Source: Bacteroidia bacterium
GTDB taxonomy: Bacteria; Bacteroidota; Bacteroidia; Flavobacteriales_E; Vicingaceae
Direction: 5' to 3'
Assembly (NCBI GenBank): GCA_030433355.1
Contig: JAUIMG010000003.1
Coordinates: forward strand, 1 to 64,000
Length of the DNA: 64,000 nt
The notes under the pieces are model-generated. The model did no database searches. It was given only the letters and a program-made list of their open reading frames with translations, and was not told the origin of the DNA. Positions 17,298-27,824 of this stretch are shown here, piece after piece. Both the position numbers and the translations under genes were made by a program. The number at the start of each line of letters is the position of its first letter. Position 1 is the stretch's first letter.

Positions 17298-17330
17298 TAA
17301 AAAGAGCCAATCTAAGACTGACTCTTTTTA
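17298..17330. terminator. Terminator downstream of katG
   Basis: TAAAAAGAG (17298-17306) pairs with CTCTTTTTA (17322-17330) around an inner partial stem. It lies 22 bases after the katG stop on the minus strand, and its symmetry would also allow use on the plus strand. Confidence 0.7.
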
Positions 17331-17352
17331 ATGAAATTATTTAAGAATAGAA

Positions 17353-19650
<2,298 letters not shown>

Positions 19651-19667
19651 TTAATTAAACAGTTGCT

Positions 19668-19699
19668 TAAAGTTAGATAATAAATTCTCTTCCTTCAAA
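19668..19699 (-). promoter_or_regulatory. Possible katG promoter
   Basis: On the minus strand TTTG (19696-19699) and TAACTTTA (19668-19675) are 20 bases apart, a near match to TTTG-N19-TAnnTTTG with one mismatch at the last base. The katG ATG follows 32 bases downstream. Confidence 0.4.
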
Positions 19700-19739
19700 C
19701 AGGAATAATTTAACAGATGTAGGAAGAAAAGGTTGCGAT

Positions 19740-21503
19740 TTAATTTATTTGGATGGCTCTTTTCAATATTACAAGGCCAATAATTGCCGAAAGAGCAGAG
19801 GCAAGTAAAATGCTCAATTTAGCACCATCTAAAACTTGGCCTTCAAATGCTGCAGCCGCTACCACTAGAGACATGGTAAAGCCAACACCTGCTAAAAAGG
19901 CGGCTCCAATTAACTGCATCCAAGAAATATCCTTGGATAAGGATGCAAGACCCAATTTGGAAGAAATCCAACAGAATCCTACAATGCCAAGTGGTTTGCC
20001 AATGCATAAACCGGCGATTATACCCAAATTAACAGCCGTAAAAACATTAAAATACATCCCTACTACTAAAATTCCAGTATTGAAAAACGCAAAAAGAGGT
20101 AGTATAGAATAATTCACTGTTTTTTCTAAGGAATATTCTATTTGCTCTCCGGGGCCAATCAATCTATTGATCGCTTTTTGGATTAACTTTAAGGAACCAT
20201 GTCGAATACTTTCTTGACTGTTGTCTGAATCTCTAATGGTTACTATTTCATGTTGGAAAATAACCATGGCTTGTGTAGCAATACCTTCAATATTCCCTTT
20301 TCTTCTAGCTGGGATTAGAATGGCAGTAATAACTCCTGCTAGTGTAGCATGTAATCCACTTTGAAAAATAAAGAACCAAAGGAAAACACCTAAAAGGATG
20401 TAAATGGTTTTGGAGTATACTTTATAATAATTGAAAAGAAACATAATACCTATTATCAATAAACTCACTATAAAAGGAGTAATATGAAAACCATGTCCAT
20501 AAAATACTGCAATTACAAGGATGGCTCCTAAATCATCGGTAACGGCTAGAGCTGAGATAAAAACTTTTAATGCCCCAGGGACTTTGCTACCTAATAGAGC
20601 CATGAGACCTAAGGTGAAGGCAATATCTGTTGCCATTGGAACTCCCCATCCATGTGCTCCATCGCCATTCAAATTAATCAACAAATAGATAATGGCAGGA
20701 ACTAACATACCACCTAATGCCCCAATAACAGGCATGGCCGCTTTTTTTACGTCAGAAAGCTCTCCAGAAATAATTTCTCTTTTGATTTCTAGGCCTACCA
20801 ATAGAAAGAAAATGGCCATCAGTCCATCATTGATCCAAACCTCTAAGGGTAAAGAAAAAAAGCTGTCACCAGCGTTTACACCCAATTCAAAGTGGCGCAA
20901 AAACTCATACTCTTCTATAAAACCAATATTGGCAAAAAACAATGCACTAATTGCAGCAATAAGTAAAACGAAAGCCGCAGAAGCACCCCAGTTTACGAAA
21001 CTCTGCATTGCCTGAGATACTTGGTATTTATTTGGTGAATCTATTGCTTCCATTAAAGCATGTTCGTCCCATGCCCCAAGATATCGATGTCCATTTATAC
21101 TAACTCCTGGAATAAATTTTATCCCTCTTTGTTTTGCCAAAGACATATCGTCTTCTAAACGATGCTGAATGATTTGAGAATGAAAGTCAGTCTCAAACTT
21201 TTGCATATCTAATGCTAAACTGTCTGCCAGATTATAGACTGCCTTCTCTGTATATTCTCCATCAAAAGAAATTAAAAGATCATGCATCTCGTCGAACTTA
21301 CCTTGTAATTCTGCTGCAAGAGCTGCTTTTGCCGAAATTTTAAACTCTTTATTTTTAGACCTTTTGGAGTAAAATCGAATTTTTAATTGAAGTCTCTCTC
21401 CATAATGTTCCTTTACGTTGATTAATATAGACCGTCCTGTTCGAGCAATTTTGTTCGTGTAGTCTATAAAAACGGTTAAATCAATTGGAGATTTATGCTT
21501 CAC
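19740..21503 (-). CDS. nhaA: NhaA Na+/H+ antiporter with N-terminal DsbA-like (thioredoxin-fold) domain lacking CxxC
   Basis: A 587-residue inner-membrane antiporter that expels Na+ in exchange for protons. Residues about 165-587 are a full NhaA, with the ion-binding aspartates in ATDIAFTLG (D293) and VTDDLG (D323-D324), matching E. coli D133, D163 and D164. Residues 1-155 resemble a DsbA/Thioredoxin_4 domain: an FIDYTNKI start where the redox CxxC would be, and the cis-proline loop FIPGVSINGHRYLGA (P132). Both redox cysteines are missing. Thioredoxin-NhaA fusions are known, but the domain is usually C-terminal, so this N-terminal, apparently inactive form may be a sensor or regulatory domain. 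Start ATG at 21503. Confidence 0.92.
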   Translation of the reverse strand: MKHKSPIDLTVFIDYTNKIARTGRSILINVKEHYGERLQLKIRFYSKRSKNKEFKISAKAALAAELQGKFDEMHDLLISFDGEYTEKAVYNLADSLALDMQKFETDFHSQIIQHRLEDDMSLAKQRGIKFIPGVSINGHRYLGAWDEHALMEAIDSPNKYQVSQAMQSFVNWGASAAFVLLIAAISALFFANIGFIEEYEFLRHFELGVNAGDSFFSLPLEVWINDGLMAIFFLLVGLEIKREIISGELSDVKKAAMPVIGALGGMLVPAIIYLLINLNGDGAHGWGVPMATDIAFTLGLMALLGSKVPGALKVFISALAVTDDLGAILVIAVFYGHGFHITPFIVSLLIIGIMFLFNYYKVYSKTIYILLGVFLWFFIFQSGLHATLAGVITAILIPARRKGNIEGIATQAMVIFQHEIVTIRDSDNSQESIRHGSLKLIQKAINRLIGPGEQIEYSLEKTVNYSILPLFAFFNTGILVVGMYFNVFTAVNLGIIAGLCIGKPLGIVGFCWISSKLGLASLSKDISWMQLIGAAFLAGVGFTMSLVVAAAAFEGQVLDGAKLSILLASALSAIIGLVILKRAIQIN

Positions 21504-21575
21504 TAAATTCTTTTTTTGATTGAGAATCGAAGATACTATTTAGTAAATAACAATGAAAAAGGAAGTTTTAATTTA

Positions 21576-23114
21576 TTACAGGATAGATTTCGGAACTATT
21601 CCTCTTAGCCAAAGTGAAAATCGTTTGGAAGCATCTGCCTTCTGATCGGGGTTAAAGTTCTTGGTGATATGCCATGCATTTTCTTCTTGAAGTTCTTCTT
21701 CCATTATTATTCTGAGTCTTGTGGCAATAGTAGAGTCGTGAATAATAGCAATACATTCTGTATTTAAGTTGGCACTTCTAGGGTCGAGGTTGAATGTGCC
21801 GATAACCGAAATTTGATTATCTAGAACCATAGACTTTGCATGTAGTCCAAAGATTGGAGTATGGCCTAACTTTTTTTGCAGTGCACTTTGCATGTTTTGA
21901 AATCGGATAGCAGCATCTGGTTTAAATTCGTAAATGTCTACACCAGTTTCTAAGAGAAGTTCACGCTCCCGTGCATAGCCACTAAAGGCCTCTAAATTGT
22001 CTGTTGAGGTAAGACTATTGGTTAGGATTTTTATTTCCACCCCTCTTTCAATTGCTTGTTTAAATAAGGCCTGACTAACTTGAGTTGTTACCAAATAAGG
22101 AGATTGAATATAGATAGATTTTTTAGTGTTTCGAATAAGATTCACCAAGGAGTCTGTAGTAATTCCGCCACCTTTCAAACCTGACTCTCCTTTGTTTTTT
22201 CCTGGAATATCAGATACAAAGTTGACTTGGTTTACCCAACGCAGTTCCTTCTTCTCAATTACTTTCTCAAATAGTTGAGGTGCTATATTTACTTTTTCTC
22301 TAACCTCTGGCCAATAATTTTCAGGACTACAGGCATATTGTCGTAAATATTCAAATTTTACCGCTGCATTAATAGTTGCCACATTTTCATGTATGAGTTG
22401 ATCTATGGGAACACTTAAGTTACTATCCCAAAACTGAGAAAAGGAATAAGTTACATTTTTTACTTCCTTGCCGAGCATCAGAATATCTCGATCTCTAAAA
22501 TTGTATTGGTGGTCGTAGCCAAAATATTCATCTGCAATATTTCTGCCGCCAGTGATTACCATTTTATTGTCAATCACAAAGGTTTTGTTGTGCATTCGCT
22601 GATTAAAACCTCTAAACTGGGTACTCAGATTAAATAATTTCTCAGGAAGTGTTTTGCCAATATTTGCTGTTGGGTTGTAGATTTTAATGGAAAGGTTGGG
22701 GTGAGAATTAATTGCTAATAATTCATCAGCATCTGCTTCTACCATAATATCATCTACCAATAATCTAACTTTTACACCCCTATCGGCTGCCCTAAGTAGA
22801 TAGTCTACCGCAATTAAACCAACATTGTCTCCAGAAAATATAAAGTACTGTATATCAATAGTTTTCTCTGCCGACTCACTTAGCCATGCTCTAAAAACCA
22901 TGGACATGTCCCCTTCTTCCATCACATAAATTCCCGTTTTATTAGGAAAAGAATCTAACAAGGGATCTATTTGATTGCTAAGTTTTGGAAAATTATGCGC
23001 TTGGGTAGTAGCACAATAATCTTCAAATATTTCTTGGTACTTAACTTCCTCAGAGTTACAGCTAAACAAGAAGAATAACAGCAGGCTAGGGAGGAAATGT
23101 TTTATCGGAGTCAA
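21576..23114 (-). CDS. Phospholipase D-family lipoprotein (cardiolipin synthase-like)
   Basis: A 512-residue protein with two HKD catalytic motifs: H175-N-K177 with D182, followed by GGRN, and H425-A-K427 with D432, followed by GTFN and DPRSANLNTE. This is the two-domain PLD arrangement of bacterial cardiolipin synthases and related phosphatidyltransferases. Instead of the transmembrane N-terminus of ClsA there is a lipoprotein signal (lipobox LFSC, C19), so the enzyme likely sits on the periplasmic face. The second domain is close to ClsC-type enzymes. Substrate could be phosphatidylglycerol or another phospholipid; nuclease activity, also known in the superfamily, is less likely. A small lipoprotein gene lies 22 bp upstream in the same direction. 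Confidence 0.85.
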   Translation of the reverse strand: MTPIKHFLPSLLLFFLFSCNSEEVKYQEIFEDYCATTQAHNFPKLSNQIDPLLDSFPNKTGIYVMEEGDMSMVFRAWLSESAEKTIDIQYFIFSGDNVGLIAVDYLLRAADRGVKVRLLVDDIMVEADADELLAINSHPNLSIKIYNPTANIGKTLPEKLFNLSTQFRGFNQRMHNKTFVIDNKMVITGGRNIADEYFGYDHQYNFRDRDILMLGKEVKNVTYSFSQFWDSNLSVPIDQLIHENVATINAAVKFEYLRQYACSPENYWPEVREKVNIAPQLFEKVIEKKELRWVNQVNFVSDIPGKNKGESGLKGGGITTDSLVNLIRNTKKSIYIQSPYLVTTQVSQALFKQAIERGVEIKILTNSLTSTDNLEAFSGYARERELLLETGVDIYEFKPDAAIRFQNMQSALQKKLGHTPIFGLHAKSMVLDNQISVIGTFNLDPRSANLNTECIAIIHDSTIATRLRIIMEEELQEENAWHITKNFNPDQKADASKRFSLWLRGIVPKSIL

Positions 23115-23136
23115 AAGGGTGAAAAATTTAATAAGC

Positions 23137-23598
23137 CTATTTGAAGTAAGTATTGTATTCTGCCAAATGTGCTTTCAAATCATCGAAGGCAGTTTTAGAT
23201 TCACTTAAATCTCCAGAGGCTAGACTCTTAAATTTAGCCTTCATTGGGAAAAGATAATTGTGCAGCTGATTATGTGCTTCCCCTTTCATGGTGCACCTTT
23301 TAAAAATCAGATTGAATTCGCTATCTAAAGTATCCGAAAGGCTTTTGTATGCATCTGCATTGTCTGTTTCTGAGAAAGTGTCCATCAGTTGAATCATCTT
23401 ATTAATTCCATCGGTAGTTTCTCGGTTCGCTATCCAAGTTTCTCCATTATTTAAGCTGACTTTGCTTTCACTTTCATGGTGATTCGTTTCTATTTTGCTG
23501 TTTTCAGTGCTTTTATTTTCTTTAGCTTCCTCATTAGTACAAGAGGCCATTGAAATAATAAGGGATAGTGCAATGAAGATTTTGTGTTGCATTTTCAT
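23137..23598 (-). CDS. Small helical lipoprotein of unknown function
   Basis: A 153-residue lipoprotein with lipobox MASC (C20), then a charged Ser/Asn/Glu linker of about 35 residues, and a helical C-terminal domain (about 60-153) predicted as a four-helix bundle (DGINKMIQLMDTF, YKSLSDTLDSEFNLIF, HNQLHNYLFPMKAKF, TAFDDLKAHLAEY). I do not recognise the family with certainty. It lies 22 bp upstream of the PLD-family lipoprotein gene and is probably co-transcribed, which suggests an envelope role. Confidence 0.7.
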   Translation of the reverse strand: MKMQHKIFIALSLIISMASCTNEEAKENKSTENSKIETNHHESESKVSLNNGETWIANRETTDGINKMIQLMDTFSETDNADAYKSLSDTLDSEFNLIFKRCTMKGEAHNQLHNYLFPMKAKFKSLASGDLSESKTAFDDLKAHLAEYNTYFK

Positions 23599-23693
23599 AG
23601 GTTGGATTTATTGCTGGTTCTATGGATATTTTTAGGATGTAAGGGCTTAAGTAAAATAAATATAAGCAGAAAAATTATGGGGTATCCATACCG

Positions 23694-24260
23694 TTAGATT
23701 CTGTTTTGCTCTCTTCTTCTTAAAATTTCTATGCGCATGCGGTGATGTCTTTGAAGAATGATAGGGTAAAAATTGCCAATCCAATTGATTAAGAAACAAA
23801 CTATAGCAAGTTGATATAAACCAATGTTGCATAGATAAATACTTACCATGCAGAGGAGGATAAATGGAAGGAGATGTCCGAACTCAGATTTCATGGATTG
23901 AGTTTCCAAATTAGAGATTCCATCTTTTTTACCATCAAAATATTTTTTTCTTTGGGCTTTACTTTTCCATAGTGTAGCTAATAACATTTTTCTGAATAAA
24001 TCTACTTGAAGCACTTTATAAACCTGCTTTAGCCTTTTTGGATGGTATATTTTGTAATACTTTTTTGGCGCTAATTTTTGCGTAGGAAAAGCAAAACCGG
24101 CAAATGCAAATACTCCAGTAATGAATAGGTTAATAATCCAAGCAATGAAAATTGTGAACCCCCACGAATTACTCTCCAACTTGTCTATACTAGATAGTAG
24201 TTTATAGGATTGCATAAGCAGAAAGAGCGATGCAATGGAAAGGAATAGTTTTTTAATCAT
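23694..24260 (-). CDS. Membrane protein, possibly CrtO-like acyltransferase
   Basis: A 188-residue protein with four hydrophobic segments (about 5-20, 35-55, 130-148 and 150-170) and a basic cytoplasmic loop. The loop segment KVLQVDLFRKML and the C-terminal pattern N-x-YPIILQRHHRMRI resemble the glycosyl-4,4'-diaponeurosporenoate acyltransferase (CrtO) family of carotenoid tailoring enzymes, where an NxYPIxLQRYNR motif ends the protein. No other carotenoid gene is nearby, so this assignment rests on the motif alone. Many Bacteroidota proteins of this family have no demonstrated function. Confidence 0.5.
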   Translation of the reverse strand: MIKKLFLSIASLFLLMQSYKLLSSIDKLESNSWGFTIFIAWIINLFITGVFAFAGFAFPTQKLAPKKYYKIYHPKRLKQVYKVLQVDLFRKMLLATLWKSKAQRKKYFDGKKDGISNLETQSMKSEFGHLLPFILLCMVSIYLCNIGLYQLAIVCFLINWIGNFYPIILQRHHRMRIEILRRREQNRI

Positions 24261-24275
24261 TCTTGTGATTACATT

Positions 24276-24306
24276 TTTGGCTAAGGCAGATTTGCTTTAG
24301 CTATCC
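24276..24306. repeat. Left boundary repeat of the SIMPL-protein gene
   Basis: TTTGGCTAAG (24276-24285) is the perfect reverse complement of CTTAGCCAAA (25097-25106), so the two enclose the gene at 24320-25039. Locally, GGCTAAGGCA also pairs imperfectly with TGCTTTAGCTATCC (to 24306), giving a small hairpin. Confidence 0.6.
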
Positions 24307-24319
24307 TAAATGTATGGTA

Positions 24320-25039
24320 TTATTTTATTTCAAATTTTACGTAAATCGTTGATTCTAATTTGATTTTTCTAAATTGAATTGTCCCTAACGATTTACTCTT
24401 TGATTCTAGGTATTGAACATTTGCATTGCTTCTAGCACCTCGAACATTCAATCCGTCGATGTAATGGACATCAGAATTTGCATTATGATCCTTGATTATT
24501 AAAGCTGTTCCTGTTTCTTGTCCAATTGCAGTCAATAAATAATCAGCTTTTTCTTTTGCATTTTTAATTGCTTTAATTTCCACTTCCTTATGGTACTCCT
24601 TTAATTTTGAATGGCTAACTTTTGATATGAAAACGTTATCAATTTTCATATCGTCTAGTTTTTCAAAAACGACTGCAACTTGCTGAGCCGTGGATAATTT
24701 GAGTTCATACTCACTTTGAGAAATTACATCTTTCTTGTTCCATTTTACTTGAATATAGTCAGCTTGGGCATCTGCAACAGTTAAAAGTTCAAGTGGAATG
24801 TTTAAGTCGTTCAGTGCTTGTTTCAATTCCTTTTCTTGTTGCTCAACAGTAATTTGATCTCTACCTGATTCTCTCTCTTTTATTTTAATAGAAAGATAAA
24901 TTTCATCTGGAATAATTTTCTTTTCAGAGTGACCTATTACTTCGATATATGGTTTTTGGTCTTTGCTTTTCTGTTCTTGTCCATACAAGAATTGAGTTAG
25001 TAAAATAAGACTAATAGTTAAAGATAAAATTTGTTTCAT
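24320..25039 (-). CDS. SIMPL-domain (DUF541, YggE-like) exported protein
   Basis: A 239-residue protein with a signal peptide ending LYGQEQ near residue 21 and a SIMPL (DUF541) domain over the rest. Typical features are the opening IEVIGHSEKKIIPDEIYLS strand, the DITVEQQ-like helix, the middle ISQSEYELKLS segment, and the KAIKNAKEKADYLLTAIGQ helix before the last strand. Family members such as YggE are periplasmic or outer-membrane proteins linked to oxidative-stress tolerance, but the molecular mechanism is unknown. The gene is bounded by a perfect 10-bp inverted repeat at 24276-24285 and 25097-25106, like its two upstream neighbours. Confidence 0.85.
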   Translation of the reverse strand: MKQILSLTISLILLTQFLYGQEQKSKDQKPYIEVIGHSEKKIIPDEIYLSIKIKERESGRDQITVEQQEKELKQALNDLNIPLELLTVADAQADYIQVKWNKKDVISQSEYELKLSTAQQVAVVFEKLDDMKIDNVFISKVSHSKLKEYHKEVEIKAIKNAKEKADYLLTAIGQETGTALIIKDHNANSDVHYIDGLNVRGARSNANVQYLESKSKSLGTIQFRKIKLESTIYVKFEIK

Positions 25040-25065
25040 AGCAGTTTTTTATTGTGCTTATCGTT

Positions 25066-25147
25066 TTGGCTATGAAATGTAGCCAATACATTTCATCTTA
25101 GCCAAACCTTGGCTATGTTTTATAGCTCTTGTTGTCTCGTTGGCAAA
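25066..25147. repeat. Boundary palindrome between the SIMPL gene and the beta-propeller gene
   Basis: TTGGCTATGAAATGT (25066-25080) pairs with ACATTTCATCTTAGCCAA (25088-25105) around an AGCCAAT loop. Further on, CGTTGGCAAA (25138-25147) is the perfect reverse complement of TTTGCCAACG (26897-26906) on the other side of the propeller gene, and it ends 2 bases before that gene's stop codon. Confidence 0.7.
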
Positions 25148-25149
25148 TG

Positions 25150-26847
25150 TTAGTTTTTTACCACCTTTAATATTGCTTTTTTATTATCAGAAATTACTTC
25201 AATAAAATATAAGCCAGATTCTCCTGCTATGTTGAGGTCCAATAAGTTGGTGCTTCTATATGATTTCTTTAAAACTTCTTGTCCGACTAGATTTCTAATA
25301 ACGATGGTTGTGTTCTCAATGTTTGTGCCTAGATCGATGTTAAAAGAACCTTTGGTGGGGTTAGGGTAAACCATAATTGTGTTATCAAAACTGCTTTCCA
25401 AGATACTTACACTGATAGCACCAAGTTTCAAAACGAAAATATCTGTACTACCAGCGGATGTTAAATTGCTAGTTCCCACACCAGGGTCAAAGTCAACGGT
25501 TCCCATGAATTGTCCAGTTGTGTATACATTGCCAAATCCGTTCAAAGCAATAGAGTAACCAATATCGTTACTAATTCCACCCAATTTTTTTGCCCAGCCA
25601 AAATTGCCTACTGAATCCAGTTTGGAGATGAAAATATCAGCAAATCCTGCACTTGTTAAATTACTAATTCCAGCTCCTGGGTCAAAATCAACAGTTCCAT
25701 AGAAAATTCCAGTGGTGTAGACATTGCTAAAGCTATCCACGGCAATAGAATAAGCAATATCACTCGAATTAGGCCCATCCATGCTTTTTGCCCATATAAA
25801 ATTGCCTGCTGCATCCAGTTTGGAGATGAAAATATCCAAATTTCCTCCCGCAGAAGTTAAATTACTAACTCCTGGTCCTGGGTCAAAGTCAGCAGTTCCA
25901 TGGAAGCTACCAGTAGTCAATACATTGCCAATGCCGTCCACAGTAATGGAATAAGCAACATCATCAGAATTAGGCCCACCCATGTTTCTTGCCCACACAA
26001 AATTGCCTGCTGCGTCCAGTTTGGAGATGAAAATATCCTTAAATCCTGCAGATGTTAAATTGCTAGTTCCTGTTCCGGGGTCAAAATCAACAGTTCCCGA
26101 GAAATGACCTGTAGTGTATACATTACCAGCGCCGTCCACAGCAATGGAAATGCCGAGATCTGGAGAAGTTCCACCCATGCTTTTTGCCCATATAAAATTA
26201 CCTGCTGCGTCTAGTTTGGAAATGAAAATATCTTGAAATGCTGCAGATGTTAAATTACTAGTTCCTGCTCCGGGGTCAAAATCAACGGTGTACCAGAATG
26301 TGCCTGTGGTGTATACATTACTAGAGTCGTCCAAGGTAATGGAAAAAGAAATATCATAATCTGTTCCTCCCATGCTTTTTGCCCAGATGAAATTACCAGC
26401 TGAGTCTAGTTTGGAAATGTAAATATCACTAAATCCTGCACTTGTTAAATTACTAGTTCCCGCTCCGGGGTCAAAATCAACGGTTCCCCAGAAACGTCCT
26501 GTAGTGTAAACATTGCCAGAGTCGTCCACGGTAATGCAATTACCTTGATCTTCACCATTCCCACCCATTCTTTTTGCCCATATAAAATTGCCTGCTGCGT
26601 CTAGTTTGGTGATGAAAATATCACTATATCCTGCACTTGTTAAATTGCTAATTCCTGCACCGGGGTCAAAATCAACGGTTCCCCCGAAAAATCCTGTGGT
26701 GTATACGTTTCCAGAGCCGTCCACAGTAATGGAATTGCCACCATCGTCACCATTTCCACCCATGTTTTTTGCCCATTGGTAGTTTTGGGCAATACCTGAA
26801 ATTATTCCTAGGAATAATGCAAATAATAAGATGCTTGCTTTTATCAT
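25150..26847 (-). CDS. Secreted seven-repeat SBBP-type beta-propeller with T9SS sorting tail
   Basis: A 565-residue exported protein. The start is set at the ATG at 26847, which begins a signal peptide (MIKASILLFALFLGIIS..., ending GIAQ). An open frame extends 19 codons further into the boundary palindrome but is not signal-like. The main body is seven consecutive repeats of about 65 residues, each with NFxWAKxMGG, a D-x-S/G-NVYTTG strand, a TVDFDPGAG loop and DIFISKLDAAG. Seven such SBBP-type repeats fit a seven-bladed beta-propeller. The acidic DFDPGAG loops could bind metal. The C-terminal 80 residues are a T9SS type A tail (YPNPTKGSF, GLYFIEV). Cargo of this kind is usually surface adhesive or of unknown function. 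Confidence 0.88.
   Translation of the reverse strand: MIKASILLFALFLGIISGIAQNYQWAKNMGGNGDDGGNSITVDGSGNVYTTGFFGGTVDFDPGAGISNLTSAGYSDIFITKLDAAGNFIWAKRMGGNGEDQGNCITVDDSGNVYTTGRFWGTVDFDPGAGTSNLTSAGFSDIYISKLDSAGNFIWAKSMGGTDYDISFSITLDDSSNVYTTGTFWYTVDFDPGAGTSNLTSAAFQDIFISKLDAAGNFIWAKSMGGTSPDLGISIAVDGAGNVYTTGHFSGTVDFDPGTGTSNLTSAGFKDIFISKLDAAGNFVWARNMGGPNSDDVAYSITVDGIGNVLTTGSFHGTADFDPGPGVSNLTSAGGNLDIFISKLDAAGNFIWAKSMDGPNSSDIAYSIAVDSFSNVYTTGIFYGTVDFDPGAGISNLTSAGFADIFISKLDSVGNFGWAKKLGGISNDIGYSIALNGFGNVYTTGQFMGTVDFDPGVGTSNLTSAGSTDIFVLKLGAISVSILESSFDNTIMVYPNPTKGSFNIDLGTNIENTTIVIRNLVGQEVLKKSYRSTNLLDLNIAGESGLYFIEVISDNKKAILKVVKN
25430..26790 (-). repeat. Seven tandem ~195-bp coding repeats
   Basis: These are the DNA repeats encoding the seven propeller blades. 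Blocks around the NFIWAK, TVDFDPGAG and DIFISKLDAAG codons are nearly identical between copies while the segment between them varies, suggesting duplication and gene-conversion within the gene. Confidence 0.85.
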
Positions 26848-26895
26848 TATTTCAGCTTTTTGGGTGTGTTTTTTATTGTTATCTGCAATTATAAT

Positions 26896-27033
26896 GTTTG
26901 CCAACGGCTCCGGCTAAGAAACGTAGGGATTTCGAGCTGCGTTCTTGTCGACCGAGACAAGAACAAAGTAAGGAAATCCACCGTTTCAGGCTGCGCTGCA
27001 ACCCCTATGTTTTCTTAGCCATTGTTGCCACAC
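26896..27033. repeat. 138-bp imperfect palindrome between two cassette-like genes
   Basis: There are three nested paired segments. The outer ends are GTTTGCCAAC (26896-26905) and GTTGCCACAC (27024-27033), which match in 8 of 10 positions when one is inverted. The middle pair is GGCTAAGAAACGTAGGG (26912-26928) and CCCTATGTTTTCTTAGCC (27003-27020). The centre is a perfect 9-bp pair GTTCTTGTC/GACAAGAAC (26941-26949, 26956-26964). Each outer end also matches the far side of its adjacent gene. Confidence 0.8.
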
Positions 27034-27046
27034 GTTTTTATTTTAG

Positions 27047-27814
27047 TTAATGGACATCAATTCCGTCAAAGTAAATTTCAGTAATTGCTGTGTCGTCATA
27101 CTTTTCGCCTTTGTAAACATCAATAATTTCAAATTTGATTGACCACCAAGGCATTAATAAAAGCTGATTCCAATCATTCCTGTTACCATTGCCTAACGGT
27201 TCAAATTTGAAATGCTGTTCTTTTCTAGTGTCTTCTAAATTGAGAAAAGCAATAGGAATGTTGTCAACGTACATTTTAAGCTTTTTTACTCTAGAATTTT
27301 CTTTCCAAGCCTTTTCGGATTTTACATATCCATTTACAACAATGATTTCTGTAATCCTCGGACTTTGGGGTGGAATATGATATGTGACATATTCTCCAAT
27401 TCCATAACCTGGAACCCCTTCAATCCAAGCCGTTTTATAACTAAGGTCATGTATGTTCTTGACAGAATATGAAAGGCTTTTAAAAGAATTTAATTCGGAA
27501 GACGCAGAAAGGGTATCAAGTCCACCACCGCAATACCAACTACAACCAACTCCAATAATATCCCAATATCCTTCAACATCTGTGGCGCAATAATCGAAAA
27601 GTTTTTGTTGTTCTGGTGTATAGTCTTTTTGGTCAATTTTGGTTCCGACTTCCTTCCAAAACCTTTCACAGTCTTCTTGTTTTTGGATAAAGTCAAGTTC
27701 TCCCTCTAAACTTCTGTCAACTAAATATCCAATTATAGGTGTCATTTCTCTAATTGATTGACCAAATATGGTAAATGAGGGTAGCAAAGCTATTAGTATG
27801 ATAATTTTTTTCAT
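27047..27814 (-). CDS. Exported protein with NADase-type glycan-binding-like (F5/8 C-like) domain
   Basis: A 255-residue exported protein. I moved the start to the ATG at 27814, where a signal peptide begins (MKKIIILIALLPSFTIFGQS). The longer frame runs through a perfect hairpin and looks spurious. The C-terminal 150 residues resemble the discoidin-like domain called NADase-type glycan-binding: SYSVKNIHDLSYKTAWIEG, GYGIGEYVTYHI, EIIVVNGYVKSEKAW, NSRVKKLKMYVD and the final EIIDVYKG...TAITEIYFDG. An N-terminal Cys-rich part (CERFWKEV, CSWYCGGG) is characteristic of Bacteroidota homologues. It probably binds a ligand or carbohydrate at the envelope; no catalytic residues are visible. The gene is bounded by a perfect 10-bp inverted repeat (27024-27033 and 27825-27834). 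Confidence 0.75.
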   Translation of the reverse strand: MKKIIILIALLPSFTIFGQSIREMTPIIGYLVDRSLEGELDFIQKQEDCERFWKEVGTKIDQKDYTPEQQKLFDYCATDVEGYWDIIGVGCSWYCGGGLDTLSASSELNSFKSLSYSVKNIHDLSYKTAWIEGVPGYGIGEYVTYHIPPQSPRITEIIVVNGYVKSEKAWKENSRVKKLKMYVDNIPIAFLNLEDTRKEQHFKFEPLGNGNRNDWNQLLLMPWWSIKFEIIDVYKGEKYDDTAITEIYFDGIDVH

Positions 27815-27824
27815 TTTTTTTAAT

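Noticed and set aside
19753-20112. 119-residue ORF opposite the nhaA end
   Set aside because: Antisense shadow of the nhaA membrane segments with no start context and no independent features.
25430-26790. Regular 195-bp repeats considered as a CRISPR array
   Set aside because: The unit is far longer than a CRISPR repeat, stays in frame and encodes a seven-bladed propeller; no cas gene is present.
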